From Caryophanales bacterium (GTDB taxonomy: Bacteria > Bacillota > Bacilli > CAJFEE01), in NCBI GenBank assembly GCA_029256085.1, contig JAQSYP010000001.1, forward strand, positions 516,497 to 580,496: a DNA stretch of 64,000 nt, written 5' to 3'. The notes under the pieces were generated by a model, which made no database searches, was not told the origin of the DNA, and was given only the letters and a program-made list of their open reading frames with translations. Shown piece by piece: positions 53,989 through 62,929 of this stretch. Position 1 is the stretch's first letter, and every line of letters starts with the position of its first letter. The position numbers were made by a program, and so were the translations under genes.

Positions 53989-55344
53989 TTGAAAAATATA
54001 GACATTTATAAAAATAAAAATGTATTAGTATTAGGGATAGCAAAAAGTGGATTTTCTGTGAGTAAGCTACTGTTTAAATTAGGAGCTAACGTTACAGTAA
54101 ACGACTATCAAGTTGTTAACGAAGATAGCCTAGGGTACCAACTTCAGAAAATGGGCATTGAAGTTATCGGTGGTGGACATCCGTTATCGATTTTAGATTC
54201 AAACTTTGATTTTATAGTGAAAAATCCTGGTATCCCATATACTAATGAAATTTTAATAGAAGCAGAGAAAAGAAGAATACCAATAATAACTGAAATCGAA
54301 GTAGCTTATCAGCTTTGTGAAGCACCATTTATTTCAATCTCAGGTTCAAATGGTAAAACAACTACAACTACATTAATTTTTGAAATGCTAAAAGAAGGCG
54401 GAAAGAAACCTTTAATTGCTGGAAATATTGGTGAGGTTGCTTGTGAAGTTATACAAGAGGCTACAAGCGACAATATTATTGTTACTGAGCTTTCGTCTTT
54501 TCAACTCTTAGGTATTCAAGAGTTTAAGCCTAAATATGCATTATTACTTAATATTTTTGATGCACATCTTGATTACCATAAAACTAAGGAAAATTATATT
54601 GAAGCAAAAATGCAAATGTTCTTAAATCAGGATAGCAGTGATTACGCTATTTTAAATATTGATGATGCAACAATTAATTCTTTGAAAAATAATATTAAGT
54701 CTGAAATAATACCATTCTCTTTACACAATCCAAATTTTAATTGTGTATACGTTAATGACTCTACACTTTTTTATAAAAAAGAGAAAATTATAGATTTATC
54801 GGATATTGTACTCCCTGGATCGCACAATCTAGAAAACATTCTTGCTGCGGTTAGCGTTGCTAAGCTTTGTGACGTCAGTAATGACGCAATAAGAACAGTT
54901 TTAAGTAGTTTCTCTGGAGTTCAGCATAGACTACAATATGTCGGAACTATTAACAACAGAAAGTTTTATAACGATTCTAAGGCGACAAACATCTTAGCGA
55001 CAAGTAAAGCAATTGGGGCTTTTAATGAGAAAGTTATCCTAATAGCAGGTGGACTTGATCGTGGCAATAGCTTTGACGATTTAGTAGACGACTTAAAAAA
55101 TGTTAAGGCGATTGTATGTTATGGTGAAACTAAAGAAAAATTAAAGGAAGCCGCACAAAAAGCTAATGTTGATATAATCGAAGTTTCCTATAATTTAGTA
55201 GATGCTGTGAAAATTGCTTATAGTAAATCAAGCAATGATGATATCATTTTATTTTCCCCAGCATGTGCAAGTTGGGATCAATTTGCAAACTTTGAACAAA
55301 GAGGCGACATGTTTATAGAAGAAGTGAATAAGTTAGAAGTATAA
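53989..55344 (+). CDS. murD: UDP-MurNAc-L-Ala:D-Glu ligase MurD
   Basis: 451 residues. N-domain LVLGIAKSGFSVSKLL, ATP site ISGSNGKTTTTTLI, LSSFQLLG, and C-domain NDSKATNILAT and ILIAGGLDRG. TTG start directly after the mraY stop, with GAGGTG inside the end of mraY; translational coupling is likely. Confidence 0.96.
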   Translation: MKNIDIYKNKNVLVLGIAKSGFSVSKLLFKLGANVTVNDYQVVNEDSLGYQLQKMGIEVIGGGHPLSILDSNFDFIVKNPGIPYTNEILIEAEKRRIPIITEIEVAYQLCEAPFISISGSNGKTTTTTLIFEMLKEGGKKPLIAGNIGEVACEVIQEATSDNIIVTELSSFQLLGIQEFKPKYALLLNIFDAHLDYHKTKENYIEAKMQMFLNQDSSDYAILNIDDATINSLKNNIKSEIIPFSLHNPNFNCVYVNDSTLFYKKEKIIDLSDIVLPGSHNLENILAAVSVAKLCDVSNDAIRTVLSSFSGVQHRLQYVGTINNRKFYNDSKATNILATSKAIGAFNEKVILIAGGLDRGNSFDDLVDDLKNVKAIVCYGETKEKLKEAAQKANVDIIEVSYNLVDAVKIAYSKSSNDDIILFSPACASWDQFANFEQRGDMFIEEVNKLEV

Positions 55345-55403
55345 AAAAAGTACACCAAGTCTAGAACAACATTAGAGGAAAAAAATGTAATGAGGTGTTC
55401 TAC

Positions 55404-56510
55404 TTGGCAAAAAATAAACAACAACCTTCACCAGATATCTTTCTAGTAATCGTTACTCTTTCATTATTAACAGTAGGGTTGATAATGGTATACAGTTCAA
55501 GTGCAATATGGGCTAACTATAAATTTGAAGACGCCTTTTACTTTGCAAAAAGACAAATGTTATTTGCTGGGGTAGGCGTACTAGCAATGTATACAATCTC
55601 AACTATTGATTACTGGGTATGGAAAAAATATTCAAAAACGATATTAATTTTATGCTTTATTTTGCTGATAGCTGTAGTTATCCCAGGAATCGGGATGGTT
55701 AGGGGTGGAGCTAGAAGTTGGATAGGTGTTGGGGCATTTTCTATACAACCATCAGAGTTTATGAAATTTGGTCTAATATGTTTCTTGGCAAAATATTTAT
55801 CAGAAAATCAAAAGTTGATAACTACCTTTAAAAGTGGGTTATTACCTACACTAACATTAGTGTTTGTTGCATTTGGGTTAATAATGCTTCAGCCAGACCT
55901 TGGAACTGGTGCAGTGTTAGTTGCGACATGTGTTGTAATGATATTTATATCTGGTGCTAGAATTAGTCACTTCGTTTGGTTAGGGATGATAGGTGTATTA
56001 GGGTTTGTAGGATTAATCTTATCTGCACCTTACCGAATTAAACGGATTATTTCATTCATTGACCCTTGGCAAGATCCACTTGGCGCTGGATTTCAAATAA
56101 TCCAATCATTGTACGCAATAGGACCTGGTGGTTTATTTGGACTAGGATTGGGTCAAAGTAGACAAAAATTCTATTACCTACCTGAGCCGCAAACAGATTT
56201 TATCTTTGCAATTATAGCAGAAGAACTAGGTTTTATTGGTGGAGTCTTTGTAATTTTACTGTTTAGTCTTCTTTTATGGAGGGGTATTAAAATTGCTTTA
56301 AGTGCACCTGACTTATTCAGTTCATTACTTGCAACAGGTATAATTAGTATGGTTTCTATCCAAGTAATTATAAACATAGGTGTAGTTACTGGTTTATTTC
56401 CTGTTACAGGTATTACATTACCATTCTTAAGTTATGGTGGTTCATCTCTAACTTTAACTTTAGCAACAGTAGGTGTATTATTAAATATAAGTAGATATTC
56501 GAAGATATAA
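55404..56510 (+). CDS. spoVE: Stage V sporulation protein E (SpoVE), SEDS glycosyltransferase
   Basis: 368 residues, ten membrane segments. SEDS motifs: LIMVYSSSAIW, GVGAFSIQPSEFMKF, LQPDLGTGAV, YLPEPQTDFIFAIIAEELG and LPFLSYGGSS. Position between murD and murG marks it as SpoVE, partner of SpoVD in cortex synthesis; the division paralogue is ftsW at 386. TTG start 6 nt after TGAGGTG; a GTG at 55395 lies inside that site. Confidence 0.93.
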   Translation: MAKNKQQPSPDIFLVIVTLSLLTVGLIMVYSSSAIWANYKFEDAFYFAKRQMLFAGVGVLAMYTISTIDYWVWKKYSKTILILCFILLIAVVIPGIGMVRGGARSWIGVGAFSIQPSEFMKFGLICFLAKYLSENQKLITTFKSGLLPTLTLVFVAFGLIMLQPDLGTGAVLVATCVVMIFISGARISHFVWLGMIGVLGFVGLILSAPYRIKRIISFIDPWQDPLGAGFQIIQSLYAIGPGGLFGLGLGQSRQKFYYLPEPQTDFIFAIIAEELGFIGGVFVILLFSLLLWRGIKIALSAPDLFSSLLATGIISMVSIQVIINIGVVTGLFPVTGITLPFLSYGGSSLTLTLATVGVLLNISRYSKI

Positions 56511-56530
56511 ACTTCAAATATAAATTTTGT

Positions 56531-56556
56531 CCCTGTTGTTTCAACAGGGTCAATTT
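56531..56556 (+). terminator. Hairpin after spoVE (possible weak terminator)
   Basis: CCCTGTTG pairs with CAACAGGG around TTT, followed by TCAATTT. The stem is good, the T run short. Confidence 0.55.
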
Positions 56557-56564
56557 AGCTAATA

Positions 56565-56665
56565 GGAAAGTATAAACTTTTGACTTGTTCATACTTTCCT
56601 AACGCATAAGGGCAACTACGGCTCTGCCGTCGCCCTTAAGGCTCGGCAATCGCCGAGTTTTCTTT
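56565..56665 (+). repeat. Family A structured intergenic repeat, copy 2
   Basis: About 101 bp, nearly identical to 5136-5237. The middle hairpin is perfect here: TAAGGGC/GCCCTTA around ACGGC-TCT-GCCGT. The last hairpin CTCGGC-AATC-GCCGAG is followed by TTTTCTTT and ends about 20 nt before the murG start. It lies inside the dcw cluster, between spoVE and murG. Confidence 0.85.
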
Positions 56666-56686
56666 AATTTCTTTAGAGGTGAATAT

Positions 56687-57781
56687 ATGAAATTATTAGT
56701 TACTGGTGGTGGCACAGGTGGCCACATCTATCCTGCGCTTGCTTTAATTAGAGAACTTAAAAAGATAGAAAACTCTTTAGAAGTACTTTATATAGGTACA
56801 GAAAATGGTCTAGAATCAAAGATTGTAAGAAATGAAGGGCTACCATTTAAAACAATTGAAATTTCTGGCTTTAAGCGGAGCATTAGTTTTGAAAATGTCA
56901 AAACGATAACTCGGTTTATAAAGGCATATAACAAATCAAGAAAATACATAAAGGAATTTAAGCCAGACATAGTAATTGGTACAGGTGGTTATGTTAGTGG
57001 ACCTGTTGTTTTTGCAGCTTCAAGACTTGGAATTCCTACGATTATTCATGAGCAAAATAGTGTTCCTGGTATAACAAATGTATTTCTAAGTAAGTTTTGT
57101 ACAAAAGTTGCTTTATCATTTGAAGAATCGGTTAGCTTCTTCCCTAAAGGTAAAACAATTTTTACTGGAAACCCAAGAGCTACTGAGGTAATTAACTTCG
57201 CTTCAAATCCAAATAAAAAAATGTTTGGTTTAAATAAAGAACAACATGCAGTTGTTATTGTTGGTGGAAGCAGAGGTGCTAAACCTATTAACGATGCTAC
57301 AATTGAATTAATTAGGAATCATAGAAATTTCAACTTTGATTTAATTTATATAACAGGTGATGTACATTACAAAAAAGTTATAGATAGTTTAAGTGATATA
57401 GTTATCCCTACTAATGTAAAAATTTTGCCTTATGAATCACGAATGCCAGAATTATTAGCTGCCTCAGAACTAGTTGTTGCTAGAGCTGGTGCAACCACTT
57501 TAGCAGAGCTTACAGCATTAGGTATTCCAAGTATCTTAATTCCGAGCCCTTATGTTACAAACAATCACCAAGAAAAAAATGCACGCGTACTTGAAGACGG
57601 TGGAGCTGCAATTGTTCGACTTGAAAAAGAAGTAACTGGGGATATCCTTTTTAAGGATATTTCAAATGTTCTTTCTGATGAAGAGAAGCTAGTACATATG
57701 CAAGAGAGTGCTTATATTATGGGAATTAGAGATAGTGTAGATAGATTTTATAATTTAATTAACGAATTAATTGTTAAATAG
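56687..57781 (+). CDS. murG: Lipid II synthase MurG
   Basis: 364 residues, GT28 family. N-terminal LLVTGGGTGGHIYPALALI, TGGYVSGPVVFAA, HEQNSVPGITN, UDP-GlcNAc site VVGGSRGAKPIND and VARAGATTLAELTALG. It adds GlcNAc to lipid I on the inner membrane face. AGAGGTGA ribosome site immediately after repeat A2. Confidence 0.97.
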   Translation: MKLLVTGGGTGGHIYPALALIRELKKIENSLEVLYIGTENGLESKIVRNEGLPFKTIEISGFKRSISFENVKTITRFIKAYNKSRKYIKEFKPDIVIGTGGYVSGPVVFAASRLGIPTIIHEQNSVPGITNVFLSKFCTKVALSFEESVSFFPKGKTIFTGNPRATEVINFASNPNKKMFGLNKEQHAVVIVGGSRGAKPINDATIELIRNHRNFNFDLIYITGDVHYKKVIDSLSDIVIPTNVKILPYESRMPELLAASELVVARAGATTLAELTALGIPSILIPSPYVTNNHQEKNARVLEDGGAAIVRLEKEVTGDILFKDISNVLSDEEKLVHMQESAYIMGIRDSVDRFYNLINELIVK

Positions 57782-57805
57782 AAATAAAATGGGGTGTAAT
57801 AGTTG

Positions 57806-58714
57806 ATGAGTGAATGTCTTAATGAGTTAAAAGAAATATTAACTTCAGAGGTTTTGATAAATGAACCATTATCTAGTCATACTACTATGAAAATTGGTGG
57901 ACCAGCAGATATACTAGTTACCCCAAAATCTGTTATTGAAGTTGAACAAATTGTAAAAATTGCAAGAAAATATAGTATTCCATTTCGAGCGATTGGCAGA
58001 GGATCTAACCTTCTTGTTAGTGATAAAGGTATAAGAGGAATAGTGATTAAAATTTCTGATGGTTTGAATGCACTTTCTATAAAAGATAATAAAGTAACTG
58101 TTGGAGCAGGGCATTCATTCATTAAGCTTGCAACCTTAGTAGCGAAAGAAGGACTTTCAGGACTAGAATTTGCAGGTGGAATCCCAGGTAATGTCGGCGG
58201 TGCTGTTTTTATGAATGCAGGTGCACATAAGTCTGATGTTAGTAGTGTTTTAGAAAAAGCATTGATATTATTTGATGATGGAAATCTAGAGTGGTTAAGC
58301 TGTGAAGATTTGAAGTTTAGCTACAGATCTTCTATTTTACAAAAAGTTCGAAAAGGTATTTGCCTTGATGTAGTTTTTAACTTACAGCCTGGAAATCGAG
58401 AAGAAATAATAGAGTCTATGCAAAGAAATAAAGATTACCGAAGAGAAACTCAACCATGGAATTACCCGTGTGCAGGAAGTATTTTCAGGAATCCTCTACC
58501 AAACTATGCTGGTCAGTTAGTTGAGAAAGCGGGGCTAAAAGGTTTTAATCTTGGTGGAGCAAAAGTTTCTAATATTCATGGGAATTTTATTGTAAATGCA
58601 AACCATGCAACTGCAAAAGATGTTTTAGACCTTATAGATTTTATTAAATCAACTATAAAGCAAAGATTTGATATAGATTTGCATACAGAAGTGGAAATAA
58701 TTGGGGAAATTTAA
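57806..58714 (+). CDS. murB: UDP-N-acetylenolpyruvoylglucosamine reductase MurB
   Basis: 302 residues, FAD enzyme. SHTTMKIGGPADILV, RAIGRGSNLLVSDKGIRG, GLEFAGGIPGNVGGAVFMNA, SYRSSIL, and PCAGSIFRNP with the catalytic Ser. Completes UDP-MurNAc. Start either ATG 57806 or the TTG just before it; both are compatible with GGGGTG. Confidence 0.95.
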   Translation: MSECLNELKEILTSEVLINEPLSSHTTMKIGGPADILVTPKSVIEVEQIVKIARKYSIPFRAIGRGSNLLVSDKGIRGIVIKISDGLNALSIKDNKVTVGAGHSFIKLATLVAKEGLSGLEFAGGIPGNVGGAVFMNAGAHKSDVSSVLEKALILFDDGNLEWLSCEDLKFSYRSSILQKVRKGICLDVVFNLQPGNREEIIESMQRNKDYRRETQPWNYPCAGSIFRNPLPNYAGQLVEKAGLKGFNLGGAKVSNIHGNFIVNANHATAKDVLDLIDFIKSTIKQRFDIDLHTEVEIIGEI

Positions 58715-58758
58715 TGTTAAATAATTTAAAATATTAATCGATATATATTTTTATTTTT

Positions 58759-58807
58759 TGCTATAATAATTATATTGAAACTAAACGGCATGTAGATACA
58801 TGCCGTT
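58759..58807 (+). promoter_or_regulatory. divIB promoter (extended -10) and leader hairpin
   Basis: TGCTATAAT (58759-58767) is a perfect extended -10 element; no clear -35. The transcript would begin near 58774 and carry AACGGCATGT/ACATGCCGTT (58784-58807), a perfect stem with a 4-nt loop, ending 11 nt before the GGAGG ribosome site. No T run follows, so it is not a simple terminator. Confidence 0.6.
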
Positions 58808-58828
58808 AATTGTTATATGGAGGACCTA

Positions 58829-59632
58829 ATGAGTAAGGAGAAGATAATTTTACTCGAAGATAGAATTCCAAGCTTTAAAAAACAAAGAAGAAAAAAGGCT
58901 AATAAACTATTAATTTTATATATTAGTACATTTTTTCTGTTAACCTTATTTATATTGTATTTTCAGTCATCCCTTAGCAAAGTTCGAGATATAAATATCA
59001 CTGGTAATAGTTATATTACAAAAAAGGAAATTCTTAATTGGTCTCAAGTAAAAGCTGGTATGAATTATTGGGATGTAACGGAGAATGAGATAGCAGAATC
59101 AATAACAGGTAAACATGAAATTATTAAAGATGTTTCCGTGAAGAAGGTGTTACCTTCGAAAATTGATATAAAAATAAGCGAATATCGTGAAATAGGCTAT
59201 GTTAAAATTGGCAATAATTATAAAGTACTTCTTGAAAATGGTACTTATTTGAGTAAAGAATATCAAATAAGTGATTTAGCTAGTAAACCTGTTTTGATGG
59301 GTTGGGAAAACCAAGATGATTTAAATGAGTTGGCAACTCAAATATCAGAATTGCCAAAAGGAATATATAATCTATTATCAGAAATTCATTTTATTGATAA
59401 TAAAAAGAATAAGAATACTGCACGAATTTACATGTCAAATGGTTACGAAGTCAGGGTTTCAATATTTACTTTAGCAGAAAAGTTAAAATACTTTTCATCA
59501 ATCGTAAGCCAACTCGATCCGAAAGAAAAAGGGGTTATACACTTAGAAGTTGGCAGTTATTTTAAAAAATATAATAGTGAACCACCAATAGAAAGAAAAG
59601 AAGGAACAAGTAATGAATCGTCGGAGCGGTAG
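58829..59632 (+). CDS. divIB: Cell division protein DivIB (FtsQ)
   Basis: 267 residues: basic cytosolic tail (FKKQRRKKANK), membrane helix (about 28-48), POTRA domain (about 52-120; VRDINITGNSYITKKEIL), then beta domain. It stabilises the FtsL-DivIC part of the divisome. ATG 5 nt after GGAGG; the ATG at 58817 overlaps that site. Confidence 0.92.
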   Translation: MSKEKIILLEDRIPSFKKQRRKKANKLLILYISTFFLLTLFILYFQSSLSKVRDINITGNSYITKKEILNWSQVKAGMNYWDVTENEIAESITGKHEIIKDVSVKKVLPSKIDIKISEYREIGYVKIGNNYKVLLENGTYLSKEYQISDLASKPVLMGWENQDDLNELATQISELPKGIYNLLSEIHFIDNKKNKNTARIYMSNGYEVRVSIFTLAEKLKYFSSIVSQLDPKEKGVIHLEVGSYFKKYNSEPPIERKEGTSNESSER

Positions 59633-60323
59633 TTATGTAATTTTATCATTAATTTTTTTAATATTAGGATTTATGATTTCTTATTCAGTTCAATACGCAC
59701 GAGAATGGAATAGAAACTCAAGTGGAAATGAACAACGTTGGACCCAAGAATTTAAGTATCGGAAATTAATAATTGAACAAAAACAAAATAATAGTATTTT
59801 GCAAAAATCATTACTTGAAAAACAATACAAAGTAAGTGAGATAGAATCTGATATTGCAAAGGAAAAGGCAGAATATTCGAAGTTACTTAATAAATTGGAC
59901 AAGTATAGACTTTTTAACGGTGACCTTTCTGTTAAGGGGACGGGAGTGGAAGTTACTTTATCTGATTCTTCTTATATTCCTTCTACTGACGATGTAAACA
60001 ATTACTTAGTACATGACCAGCATCTACATATGTTAGTTAATGAGATGTTTGTATCAGGTGCAAATGCTGTTGCTATAAATGGACAAAGGTTAACTAAAAA
60101 TTCATATATTTCCTGCATTGGTCCAGTAGTTACGGTCGATGGAAACGAACATCCAGCACCTTTTGTTATAACAGCAATTGGAGATCCCTCCATTCTAGAG
60201 AAGTCACTCAAGCTAAAGAATGGGGTATTGGACCAAATTAAGTCTGATAATGTAGATGTAAGATTTAGAACAAATAATTCATTAATGATGGATCCTGCGT
60301 TCAAAAGAAAGAAGCAAGATTAG
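59613..60323 (+). CDS. ylxW: DUF881 family protein YlxW
   Basis: 236 residues: membrane helix (about 8-25), coiled coil (about 50-95) and a C-terminal DUF881 domain (about 105-230; GTGVEVTLSDSS, LHMLVNEMFVSGANAVAING). Function unknown; always near divIB. The start lies inside the end of divIB (overlap of 20 bases). Confidence 0.87.
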   Translation: MNRRSGSYVILSLIFLILGFMISYSVQYAREWNRNSSGNEQRWTQEFKYRKLIIEQKQNNSILQKSLLEKQYKVSEIESDIAKEKAEYSKLLNKLDKYRLFNGDLSVKGTGVEVTLSDSSYIPSTDDVNNYLVHDQHLHMLVNEMFVSGANAVAINGQRLTKNSYISCIGPVVTVDGNEHPAPFVITAIGDPSILEKSLKLKNGVLDQIKSDNVDVRFRTNNSLMMDPAFKRKKQD

Positions 60324-60335
60324 GTGAAACATGAC

Positions 60336-61055
60336 ATGGGAAAAAAACTTCACATTAACTTATCGTTGATAACGATCTTATTTGGATTTATGATTTCAAC
60401 ACAATATTTAACAGTAAAAAACCCTGTTGTAAAAGAAACAAGGGATATTAACAAACTTAGAGATGATTTAAAGAAAGAGCAAGAAATTCAATTGCAGCTA
60501 ATTAGTGAGAATAGAAAATATGACGAACAACTATTAAAATATTCTAAATCAAATAATGAAGATCCAGAAAGTGCAATAAAAGAAGTAATTCAACAACTTG
60601 AAAAGAACATTGGTCTTACAGAAGTTACTGGTAAAGGGATAACGTTTACTATTGAGCCTTTATTTGGAGAAGAATTACTTGGTGAAGAGGTCCCGCAGCT
60701 GTCTTCTGAGTTATTAGTACGATTTCTAAATGAAATAAAAATGCTAGGAGCAACAGATATAGCGGTTGGTGATGAAAGAATTATTGCAACAACGGGTATA
60801 AGAGAAGTTAATGGTAGGACCATGGTAAATAATTCACAACTAGCTGACCTACCATTAACAATTAGTATTTTTGCGATAGATAGCAATAAATTATATAAAA
60901 CTTTGCAAGTCTCGCCTATAATTGATGACTTCGCAATTGAAAATCTTCAACTTAAAATTTCTAAGCCAAATATAAAAGTTTCATTACCGTCATTTGACAA
61001 TGATATAAAATTAAAAGGACTAAGTCCTGTTAGCTCTACAAAGGAGAAAAAGTAA
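60336..61055 (+). CDS. ylxX: DUF881 family protein YlxX
   Basis: 239 residues, paralogue of the preceding gene: membrane helix (about 8-24), coiled coil (about 35-60), DUF881 domain (about 75-215; VTGKGITFTIEPL, LVRFLNEIKMLGATDIAVGD). The ATG at 60336 is 8 nt after AGGTGA; a GTG at 60324 overlaps that site. Its stop overlaps the sbp start (TAATG). Confidence 0.87.
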   Translation: MGKKLHINLSLITILFGFMISTQYLTVKNPVVKETRDINKLRDDLKKEQEIQLQLISENRKYDEQLLKYSKSNNEDPESAIKEVIQQLEKNIGLTEVTGKGITFTIEPLFGEELLGEEVPQLSSELLVRFLNEIKMLGATDIAVGDERIIATTGIREVNGRTMVNNSQLADLPLTISIFAIDSNKLYKTLQVSPIIDDFAIENLQLKISKPNIKVSLPSFDNDIKLKGLSPVSSTKEKK

Positions 61056-61411
61056 TGTGGTTATCCGTTTTAGGCCTTATAATAGGTGTTTTTTTAGGGT
61101 TTATGTCTGATATAAGAATACCTTCTGAGTATCAAAACTATTTATCTATTGCAATACTTGCATCATTAGATACAATAATCGGTGGGATTAGAGCTCATTT
61201 GCAGCATATATACGATGAACTAGTATTTGTATCTGGTTTTTTCTTTAATATAATTTTAGCTGCAAGTTTAGCTTTTCTAGGTGTCCATCTTGGTGTAGAC
61301 TTGTATTTAGCGGCAGTATTTGCTTTCGGTGTTCGACTATTCCAAAACATTGCCGTGATTCGTAGACTTTTAATATCAAATTATCAGGCAAGAAAGATTA
61401 GTAAAGATTAA
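61055..61411 (+). CDS. sbp: Small basic protein Sbp (DUF1290)
   Basis: 118 residues, about three membrane helices. LGLIIGVFLGFMSDIRIPSE and ASLDTIIGGIRAHLQHIYD are typical. Function unknown; conserved just before ftsA. Start overlaps the ylxX stop by one base, with AAAGGAG upstream. Confidence 0.9.
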   Translation: MWLSVLGLIIGVFLGFMSDIRIPSEYQNYLSIAILASLDTIIGGIRAHLQHIYDELVFVSGFFFNIILAASLAFLGVHLGVDLYLAAVFAFGVRLFQNIAVIRRLLISNYQARKISKD

Positions 61412-61616
61412 GATTATTTTTTTAAAAAATAAAGGGATTTAGTTATAGTTTGTTGAAATAATTTGTTATATGACAATTTTGTGTATTATTAAATTTGTTA
61501 TATTTTTTACAAATGAAAAATGTTATCTTGACTTTAAGATTAATAATTTTTTTGGTTTGTTGTAGTATGGCATTTTGGTGGTTTCTGTTAAAGTTTATTT
61601 GGGGGTGCACTCATTG
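61412..61616 (+). promoter_or_regulatory. ftsAZ upstream region with a possible sigma-H-like promoter
   Basis: Long AT-rich leader of about 205 bp. AAAGGGATT (61431-61439) and GTTGAAATA (61452-61460) are spaced 12 bp and each differ by one base from the sigma-H consensus; B. subtilis ftsAZ has a sigma-H promoter in this place. TGTTATATT (61496-61504) could be an extended -10 for sigma-A. Neither is certain. Confidence 0.35.
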
Positions 61617-62894
61617 ATGAGCAACAATGATTTTTATATAAGTCTTGATATTGGTACAAGCACCGTTAAGGTAATTATTGGTGAAATGTTAGGTGACACA
61701 CTTAACATTATTGGAGTAGGAAATGTTAAATCAAAAGGCATTAGAAAAGGATCTATAGTTGATATAGATGAAACTGTTCAGTCTATTAAAAAGGCAGTTG
61801 AACAGGCAGAAAGAATGGTAGGAATAAAAATCTCTAGTGTTATTGTAGGAATAGGTGGAAACCACATAGGAATACAACAATCACATGGTGTGGTTGCTGT
61901 CTCAAGTAGTGATAGAGAGATTTCAAATGAAGATGTTCAAAGAGTTATGGATGCTGCACAAGTTATTTCAGTCGCTCCAGAGCGTGATATTCTTAGCGTT
62001 GTCCCAAAATATTTCATAGTAGATGGAGTAGACGAAATAAGTGATCCACGGGGTATGATCGGTGTAAGACTGGAAATGATTGGAAATATTGTAACGTGTT
62101 CTAAGACTAGTTTACATAATTTAGCTCGATGTGTTGAAAGAGCTGGATTGCAAGTAGTTGATATAGTATTAAATCCTTTGTCATCAAGTATGATCGCTCT
62201 TACTAGAGATGAGAAAGATTTGGGTGTTTGTTTAATTGACATCGGTGGTGGTTCAACAACTGTATCAATTTTTGATGAAGGTGTACTAAGAAATACAGTA
62301 GTAATTCCAATTGGTGGAGAGCATATTACAAAGGATATATCTTTAGTAATTAAAACATCATCTGATGAAGCAGAACGCATTAAAGTTAAATACGGACATG
62401 CTTTCTATGATACTGCAATGAAAGATGAAGTTTTTGATGTAACAATCATTGGAAATGAACAATATCAACAGTTTACTCAAGCGGAAATTGCTGATATTAT
62501 AGAAGCTAGGCTTGAAGAATTATTTTCTTTAGTTTATCAAGAAATAAAACGTATGGGGTATAGTGATCTTCCAAGTGGTTATGTTCTAACTGGAGGTTCA
62601 GCTGCAATGTCTGGAATAAGTGATTTAGCCCAAGCTATTCTTAGAAATAGGGTAAGAGTTGTGTTCCCAGATTATATTGGTGTACGTGATCCGCAATATA
62701 CAAATTCTGTAGGTATGATTCTATATGCCTACCAAACTAGTAAGTTACTAGGTAGAGATTTAATAAGTTCATATGTTAATGAGAAAACAGACAAACGTCA
62801 AATTCAGAAGAACGTTTCAAAACAAAAGGCACCTCAAAACGGTGAAACTATGTCTGAGAAATTTAAGAAGGTACTAAACTACTTCTGGGATTAA
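61617..62894 (+). CDS. ftsA: Cell division protein FtsA
   Basis: 425 residues, actin-like. FYISLDIGTSTVKVIIGEM (phosphate 1), GVCLIDIGGGSTTVSIF (phosphate 2), YVLTGGSAAMSGI, and a C-terminal membrane-binding amphipathic helix EKFKKVLNYFWD. It tethers FtsZ to the membrane. The ATG at 61617 is 9 nt after GGGGGTG and gives the normal N-terminus; a longer frame upstream (61575) would start without a ribosome site. Confidence 0.96.
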   Translation: MSNNDFYISLDIGTSTVKVIIGEMLGDTLNIIGVGNVKSKGIRKGSIVDIDETVQSIKKAVEQAERMVGIKISSVIVGIGGNHIGIQQSHGVVAVSSSDREISNEDVQRVMDAAQVISVAPERDILSVVPKYFIVDGVDEISDPRGMIGVRLEMIGNIVTCSKTSLHNLARCVERAGLQVVDIVLNPLSSSMIALTRDEKDLGVCLIDIGGGSTTVSIFDEGVLRNTVVIPIGGEHITKDISLVIKTSSDEAERIKVKYGHAFYDTAMKDEVFDVTIIGNEQYQQFTQAEIADIIEARLEELFSLVYQEIKRMGYSDLPSGYVLTGGSAAMSGISDLAQAILRNRVRVVFPDYIGVRDPQYTNSVGMILYAYQTSKLLGRDLISSYVNEKTDKRQIQKNVSKQKAPQNGETMSEKFKKVLNYFWD

Positions 62895-62929
62895 TTTGCG
62901 TCTATTTTAGTGGTAGGGGGATAAAGTGA

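Noticed and set aside
61937..62380. Minus-strand frame of 147 codons inside ftsA
   Set aside because: A shadow of the ftsA codons; no ribosome site and no recognisable protein family.
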